From Phaeoceros laevis (lineage: Eukaryota > Anthocerotophyta > Anthocerotopsida > Notothyladales): 47,533 nt of DNA. Positions 42,701 to 47,533 of this stretch are shown in pieces. Location of the stretch: the NCBI GenBank assembly GCA_049999765.1, contig JBNGIQ010009269.1:85979-133511 (forward strand), given 5' to 3'. The stretch's first letter is position 1, and each line of letters opens with the position of its first letter. The position numbers and the translations under genes are program-made. The notes under the pieces were generated by a model. That model was given only the letters and a program-made list of their open reading frames with translations. It was not told the origin of the DNA and did no database searches.

Positions 42701-43951
42701 CTAATCGTGTCTTGCAGCCAAGTTGGGAAAGGGATCCACCTTGCTCAGAACAACCACTTTGCTCTTGTGTGAGAAATAGCCCTTCATATAGTTCTTGTGG
42801 ATCAAAATTGCCATGATACACTCTACCTCTTCAATATCCATTTCCACGTCAAGCCATCGCAGAGCCCTAACGATTGTCTCCATCTTCACTTGGTGAGCCT
42901 TGTTCGGCTCTTTCTGCTTCTGCAAAATGTATATCTTCTTCATCAACCTCTGGTAAACTTGGAGCTCCAACTTCTCCAGAACCAGATAGACACCGGACCG
43001 CAAAAACTGGTCTTCATGCGTATGGAGAGCATGCCGAAGGAGACGGATGTCTCCATACCTGCAGGCACGCACAACATCTGCGTACTCCAACAACTGATAT
43101 CTCGGTAACACTGGCTTCTTCGGAAGCACACCAAGGGACAGCTTAACTGGCACGAGGTACTTCAAAATGAGCCTAATATTCGTCCTCTGTGTGCGACTGC
43201 AGTGCGTCAAAGCATACATGAGCTTTTGATCAGCTACGATGAAGTTGTCATTAAAAACCTCCAGCCTCCCAGTGTAATACATGTAGGTCACCTTGTCCCG
43301 AACAGGAAATTCTTCAAATTCAAACACCTTGGCGGTTTCGATACTCCGTATCACACTCCTGCAAAGGTGCACAGTCCCAAGCTTGAAGTAAACCTTGAAA
43401 AGCTGACAGGTGACATACAACGCTCCAACCCTCTTGGGGCCCTTGCCTGCGAGCGCGCCAAACACCTTCATCAAGAATGATCCCGCTCCCTTTAGCTTAT
43501 CCGGGATCTTACCCTGAGCAGCCATTTCCCTGTCAGCCATCTCCGCGAGACTTCTCAGCTCATACACGATCTTATGCAAGGCTTCCATGGCCCAAGCGGA
43601 CTCCCAGTTGCGGAACTCCTGCAAAAATGCGTTGGAAGCCTTCTCCAAGCTGAGGTACGCCTCCACAAACCTGCGTTGCTTGTAAAGCTGAACGCAACGC
43701 ATGTGCTGCACCAGCATATCTCCCAGAGGCGAGTGCTGCTTATCTAACTGCTTCCCATAGCGGCTCACATCCTTGACCATGTCCAAAACGTAGGCCACGG
43801 AGTCCCGGTAGCCTGCTTGTGCCCCTGTTGCCGAGGAAACAGCTAGAAGAGATGCAAGCGTGCCCCCATCCTGCGACGTCAAAGCATCCGATACCTGACC
43901 AACGTGGTCCGCCAGCTTCCTGTTGGCGTCCACCAGCGACGCGAACGCCAT
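42701..43951 (-). CDS. EER5: EER5/THP1/PCID2-like PCI-domain protein (TREX-2)
   Basis: Intronless, 416 residues from the ATG at 43951 (MAFASLVDANRKLADHVGQV). Signatures of the Thp1/PCID2 family run throughout: AYLSLEKASNAFLQEFRNWE, CQLFKVYFKLGTVHLCRSVI, YYTGRLEVFNDNF, and the C-terminal PCI winged-helix with LVPVKLSLGVLP, MEDIEEVECIMAILI-like helices and GYFSHKSKVVVLSK. The family partners with SAC3 and DSS1 in TREX-2 at the nuclear pore for mRNA export; the Arabidopsis member EER5 affects ethylene response. Length matches the plant orthologue (about 413). It is divergent from the PHO88-like gene. Confidence 0.92.
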   Translation of the reverse strand: MAFASLVDANRKLADHVGQVSDALTSQDGGTLASLLAVSSATGAQAGYRDSVAYVLDMVKDVSRYGKQLDKQHSPLGDMLVQHMRCVQLYKQRRFVEAYLSLEKASNAFLQEFRNWESAWAMEALHKIVYELRSLAEMADREMAAQGKIPDKLKGAGSFLMKVFGALAGKGPKRVGALYVTCQLFKVYFKLGTVHLCRSVIRSIETAKVFEFEEFPVRDKVTYMYYTGRLEVFNDNFIVADQKLMYALTHCSRTQRTNIRLILKYLVPVKLSLGVLPKKPVLPRYQLLEYADVVRACRYGDIRLLRHALHTHEDQFLRSGVYLVLEKLELQVYQRLMKKIYILQKQKEPNKAHQVKMETIVRALRWLDVEMDIEEVECIMAILIHKNYMKGYFSHKSKVVVLSKVDPFPNLAARHD

Positions 43952-44175
43952 GACGATCGGACCACTACAGCTCCCTCCCCTCCATCCCCTGCCCAGTTTT
44001 GTCCGGCGAAGCGGCTGTTAATTTTAGGTCAGCCAAAGCTGGTGTACTTTGTTCCCGGCCGGCCTTTCTCCTCGCCTTGACTGGAACCTTCTGTTCCGCT
44101 TGCAATAAATTGCAGCTTCGGAGCTGGAAGGAGGCGGGATTCTGGTCCGTACCTCCCTTAGACTGGAGGATTGCG
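43952..44175. promoter_or_regulatory. Bidirectional promoter region, EER5 / PHO88
   Basis: 224 bp between divergent start codons. The right end (44127-44175) is the PHO88 5'UTR, which was carried into the repeats at 4.4 and 16.0 kb. Confidence 0.55.
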
Positions 44176-45448
44176 ATGGCTGGTCTGCCATGGAAGATGA
44201 TTGTGTGCCCTATGCTACTGCTTGTGCTCAACATGTTGAAGTTCAGATACGATCACCCTCCGAACCGCTTGGTGTTGAGGATCCTCTATGGACTCTCGCA
44301 GTCTGCGCTCTTTGTCGTCTGCGGCTTCATAGCGTACAAGATTAGAAAAGAAGGCGAATCTCGGAAGACTGTGAGCGTGAAGGCATCGTCTGCCTCTGGG
44401 GAGTAGGTCCCTATCTGCTGCCAATGCAAAGCCTTTCAGATCCAGCTGCATCATCGTTGAACTAGGGTTGCAAATTGGGTGCTACCTTACAATTTGCAGA
44501 ATTCTTTGCTGGCAATGGACTGATGGTCGTACGGGATAGATGTTGACGGGCGTTCCTATGCGATCTTGTGTCTTTTGCTTGCTTGGCGAGCATAGCGCTG
44601 ACGGCGAAGCTTGTGCTGGCTGGCTGTAGGGAGGTGGAGGAGACCCTGTCGTTTCAGGACTACGATCTCGGCCAATTGAGGAAGCTGGCAACAGGTTTTC
44701 TTATGGTACGTTTCAAGGGCTTTCACTCTGGTGCGTTGCTTTTGTCGAGCCTCCTGATCCGAAGCGATGTGACTCGCGAAATTCGCAGGGAGCAGGCGTA
44801 ACCACATTGATACACATATACATGGGTGCTGTGCCCCCTCTCCTATTCCAAACAGGTTAAAGTCACTTCACATATTCTGCTCTTTCTGACCTCTCTGGGT
44901 TATTCCTGCTTTAAGCATTCTTTGAGAGGAGGAAGTGTCAGCTTAGCAAGGGTTGGATATTAGGTTGGTAAGTAGGCAGGATGTAGCTAACCCGAAGATT
45001 CCGTCTGAATGCAGTTATGCAGCCCATAAGTCTCTTCGAACACCCATTGTTTGCCATCTATATCCTCAAGAAGAATGAGGAGACAGACGAAAAGCTTAAG
45101 AGGCCTTTCCCCGAGAAATCAGCTAAAGCTCAGTATGTGTTGCTTTTTTTTGTGTTGGTGCAAGCAAAACAGAACAAGCGGTTGTCCTTGTGCTTAATTT
45201 ATGGATATGTGTGCGTGCACAGGTTGGATGCTATGATGCAGAAGGCAAGAGACGAAAGAAGAGAAAGAGAAGGAAATGGCGAACCTCAACCTCTACCAGT
45301 TGAGAACCGTGAGCATGACGAACAGGCGGAGGAAGAGCAGGACGAAGTTCACCAAGATGTGGGCTCTACAGCTCCCACAGGTGACGCTCAAGTCTTCCAG
45401 TCGACAACAGAGAGGCGCCATCGCAATGTGCAGAGCGTGGAGCTATGA
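44176..45448 (+). CDS. PHO88/SND3-like ER membrane protein
   Basis: Five exons (44176-44402, 44630-44705, 44789-44855, 45015-45132, 45223-45448) give 237 residues with consistent phases. N-terminal hydrophobic segments (MIVCPMLLLVLNML; LVLRILYGLSQSALFVVCGF) are followed by the hallmark FQDYDLGQLRKLATGF. Next come VTTLIHIYMGAVPPLLFQT, MQPISLFEHPLFAIYIL and KLKRPFPEKS, as in yeast Pho88. An acidic and basic C-terminal tail is extra. Pho88/Snd3 is an ER protein first linked to phosphate transport and later to the SND route for SRP-independent membrane targeting; the role here is inferred. A downstream 145-bp tandem repeat lies in the probable 3'UTR. Its exon 1 was copied into two repeats. Confidence 0.9.
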
Positions 45449-45489
45449 TCCTCCAGTCCTGCAATTATTAAGTACATCTCAGTCCTGCA

Positions 45490-45762
45490 ACTATGTAGTA
45501 TCTCACTGCCATAGTTAAAAGAGGTTCTTTAGGCTCATTAGAGAGATTGCAAATCCTGACTAAGTAGGTGGTAGAGCAGAAGTAGCAGATGTTTACGGAT
45601 CAGCATCCATTATTACGGCTAGCAATGGGGTGTGACTATGTAGTATCTCACTGCAGTAGTAAAAAGAGAGTCTCAAGTGAGATTGCAAATCCTGACTCAG
45701 GTGCTACAGCAGAAGTAGCAGAAACTCACGGACTCCATCCAATATCACGGCTATCAATGGGT
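45490..45762 (+). repeat. 145-bp tandem duplication after PHO88
   Basis: ACTATGTAGTATCTCACTGC begins at 45490 and again at 45635. Later shared words are GAGATTGCAAATCCTGACT and AGCAGAAGTAGCAGA. The copies are diverged. They probably lie in the 3'UTR. Confidence 0.8.
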
Positions 45763-45794
45763 GTTCAGCACCGTCGCTATTGCCTTCAGTTAAC

Positions 45795-46380
45795 AGAATA
45801 TGATAAAGGCAAACGTAAAGTCCGCCGGTAGACGAGGTCTACCAAGCTCTCAAGTCCAAACGTCCAAACTGTTGGAGGTTGGAGCCCGGAAAAGTGATCA
45901 CTCGATCTCGAAGTTCACGAACTCTGAAATATTACCCCACATTGCTCGAAGCACAGGTGTAGTCAGGTCTTTGGGTACTTTACCCTACTGTGTGTTTCGC
46001 GTAGCAACAATCGCGTGTTCAACTCGAAGCAAACTATTCTTTCGCCTTTAATTAAAGAATACCGTGTGCGGGATACAAAAGCGGCATATCCCGTTTTTTG
46101 GGCTGAGTTCAAAGAACTCCACAACAAAGTAAAACCAAATCGGAGTCATCATGACTGTCCTTGGTTGTCTTGGCAAGACATGTGAATATGGATGTAAATT
46201 TTCTGGATGTGGTATGCTGACTGCGGTCTTCCGAGTAGCATGAGATGGGTGGCAGGAAGGCATGTGCTAGACAATGCTAAGGTGGCATGCCGCCCAATTC
46301 TATGGATGAGGTGTAACAGGGTTTGCAAACGGAAAGCACCTTTGTGAAGAACTAGGGCTGCCGTGTTGAAACGAACTCAA
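45795..46380 (+). repeat. Dispersed repeat R, copy 5
   Basis: Same orientation as copy 1, with AAAGGCAAACGTAAAGTCCG at the left end, the core at 46015-46150 (TATTCTTTCGCCTTTAATTA, GGGCTGAGTTCAAAGAACTC) and GTAACAGGGTTTGCAAACGG at the right. It lies just downstream of PHO88, next to an inverted A-repeat. Confidence 0.7.
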
Positions 46381-46620
46381 ATAGGAATCAGCCAACTCGC
46401 AGTCTTGCAGCTATGCTGCTCGAGATGGTGTATGAATTTTCCTTTGTCGATCCAGCCACCCTGACTCAGCTGCTACTAGTCACATAGGAAGCGCATTTCC
46501 ACTACAAGCCTGGAACAAGAACAGCTGTCAAGTGGTTACTTTTGACTCTTCTAGGCATTACTACTTTAGGAGATGTAGAAAAAGTAGTTTATCTATGGTG
46601 TTTGATTGGGCAAAAGCTAC
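46381..46620 (+). repeat. A-repeat, copy d (inverted)
   Basis: Reverse complement of part of 20270-20500: GAATTTTCCTTTGTCGATCC, CACCCTGACTCAGCTGCTAC and GGTGTTTGATTGGGCAAAAG. The R then A order matches the arrangement upstream of LRR copy 1 on the minus strand. Confidence 0.65.
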
Positions 46621-46753
46621 ACTGTCTTCGAATTTGTCTGGCAATCGGCTGACAGGCCCAGTTCTTCCCGGCATGGTCTCAATGCTCGAGATGCATGTGA
46701 TAGATCTTTCCTTCAATTCATTGTCCGGCCCAAGGCCTTTGCCTTTACGATGA
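46621..46753 (+). pseudogene. LRR protein fragment
   Basis: Reads NLSGNRLTGPVLPGMVSMLE then IDLSFNSLSGPRPLPL and a stop: about one and a half plant-type LRRs. No start, signal peptide or neighbouring exons are seen. Confidence 0.65.
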
Positions 46754-46799
46754 GCACGCCACACACTCATTATATTTGACATTGTTGCTTATTCTCTTT

Positions 46800-47125
46800 T
46801 TAAGTTGGGTTATATTTCATACTATATTTCACACTATATTTCACATGGTATACTTTTCGTCAAGTTCAACTTATACTTTGTATACTTTGTGTGATCCAAA
46901 ACATCTCACATTTAATAGGGAGAAACACTCTACATCAAGTTCAATGTACAAAGATACATAAACTGGTCCACACTCTATTTGATACAGAACAGATTGCTTC
47001 CAATGGTCCACATTCTATTTGACACGAGTTAATTCCACACTCTGCTTGACGTGAATTGGTCCACACTCTAGTTAACATGACTTGGTTCACACTTTGTTTG
47101 ACGTGAAAGGTTCTACACAATATAT
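46800..47125 (+). repeat. Short AT-rich tandem repeats
   Basis: 46806-46850 holds about three TATATTTCACAC-like units. 46963-47120 holds about five degenerate ~27-bp units led by GGTCCACACTCTATTTGACA. Confidence 0.65.
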
Positions 47126-47181
47126 GACAATAACATGTCACCAGTATGTGGTATTGTCTCTTATTGTTTTATAATTGGATA

Positions 47182-47533
47182 TTAGTATGGAGGGCCGTCA
47201 TATTGACGGGCATCACAGTCAATGTATATAAAACAGGGATTTACAAATTACAACATAGTGAGATTTACTTATAAATTTTTTTATATTGTGAAAACCTCTG
47301 GGTATACAATGTTCTTAGTTACAGAAGGGACTACAGTTGTGGTTCTATTCCTACTAGTCGTCCCAATATAAGCTTTCACATTTTCGCGTGATGTTACACG
47401 GGAAAGACCAACATATAACTGTCCATGGGTGAATACCAGTGTTTGTAAAACCGGCTAAACCCAGCTATATCCATGGTTTGACCTTTAGACTTGTTGATGG
47501 TCATAGCAAATGATAGTTGGTAGGGCAATTGGC
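47182..47533 (-). mobile_element. Helitron 3' end with RepHel helicase C-terminus
   Basis: On the minus strand the edge of the window enters a PIF1-type helicase: QLSFAMTINKSKGQTMDIAG. After a frameshift near 47445 it reads FTHGQLYVGLSRVTSREN then VKAYIGTTSRN, with a stop near 47270. Beyond it lies a hairpin (CCGTCA-ATA-TGACGG, 47195-47209), then CTAA (47185-47182) followed by T. This is the Helitron 3' signature (hairpin 10 or so bases before CTRR, insertion before T). The 5' end and most of the protein lie outside the window. The frameshift suggests this copy no longer makes a functional helicase. Confidence 0.82.
47195..47209 (-). other. Helitron terminal hairpin
   Basis: A six-base perfect stem with a three-base loop, located 9 bases upstream of the CTAA terminus on the minus strand. 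Confidence 0.75.

Noticed and set aside
1-47533. tRNA genes.
   Set aside because: I looked for the GGTTCGANNCC arm with a matching acceptor stem and saw no convincing case. A covariance-model scan would be decisive.

Overview
This is nuclear DNA of a land plant. The evidence is spliced genes with very short GT-AG introns (mostly 75-105 bp, some to about 230), a DYW-type PPR editing factor, plant-style secreted LRR proteins, a GT90 glycosyltransferase, a TOR-kinase fragment and a Helitron end. Compact introns together with DYW-PPR abundance suggest a lycophyte such as Selaginella; this is inference, not shown. Two assembly gaps (26013-26412, 26704-26803) lie inside the PPR gene.

Left part (1-16.5 kb): decayed pieces of a TOR kinase gene (FAT domain, 1-1040) and of a PEX6-like AAA ATPase (3835-4002) flank an LTR-like, gene-free block. 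Two tandem intronless F-box genes follow (5525-7039 and 8127-9599, minus strand), then an intact GT90 O-glycosyltransferase gene (10628-12527, plus). Next come a foldback structure around a 5S-rRNA-like sequence (12940-13445), a ruined 2-oxoglutarate dioxygenase and an F-box scrap. A dispersed repeat core ('R') recurs at about 4.6, 7.4, 10.0, 12.7, 15.6, 20.8 and 46.1 kb. The block 4.07-5.13 kb is an inverted copy of 15.24-16.57 kb.

Middle (16.5-36 kb): a large secreted LRR gene is present twice in the same orientation. Copy 1 (16558-19735) carries two nonsense codons and a frameshift. Copy 2 (32065-35240) reads cleanly as 927 residues. Between them lie AT-rich and tandem-repeat DNA, a PPR-DYW gene with an N-terminal OSB-like PDF motif (24785-28226, gapped, frameshifted near its end), an 861-bp inverted-repeat transposon with TA target duplication (28749-29609), and PPR and cytochrome P450 fragments.

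Right part (36-45.5 kb): a compact block of five apparently intact housekeeping-type genes. They are a 216-residue SERK-like LRR protein (36127-37486, minus), a coiled-coil RING-HC E3 ligase (38312-40307, minus), an HMCES/SRAP abasic-site DNA-repair protein (40516-42244, plus), an EER5/THP1-like PCI protein of TREX-2 (42701-43951, minus) and a PHO88/SND3-like ER membrane protein (44176-45448, plus). RING/HMCES and EER5/PHO88 are head-to-head pairs sharing promoters of about 210-225 bp. The window ends with an R repeat, an LRR scrap and the 3' end of a Helitron including its helicase C-terminus.

No single novel system stands out. The most interesting items are the PDF-PPR-DYW fusion, the 5S-in-hairpin element, the gene-fragment-bearing R repeats, the active/decayed LRR pair, and the recognisable Helitron terminus.
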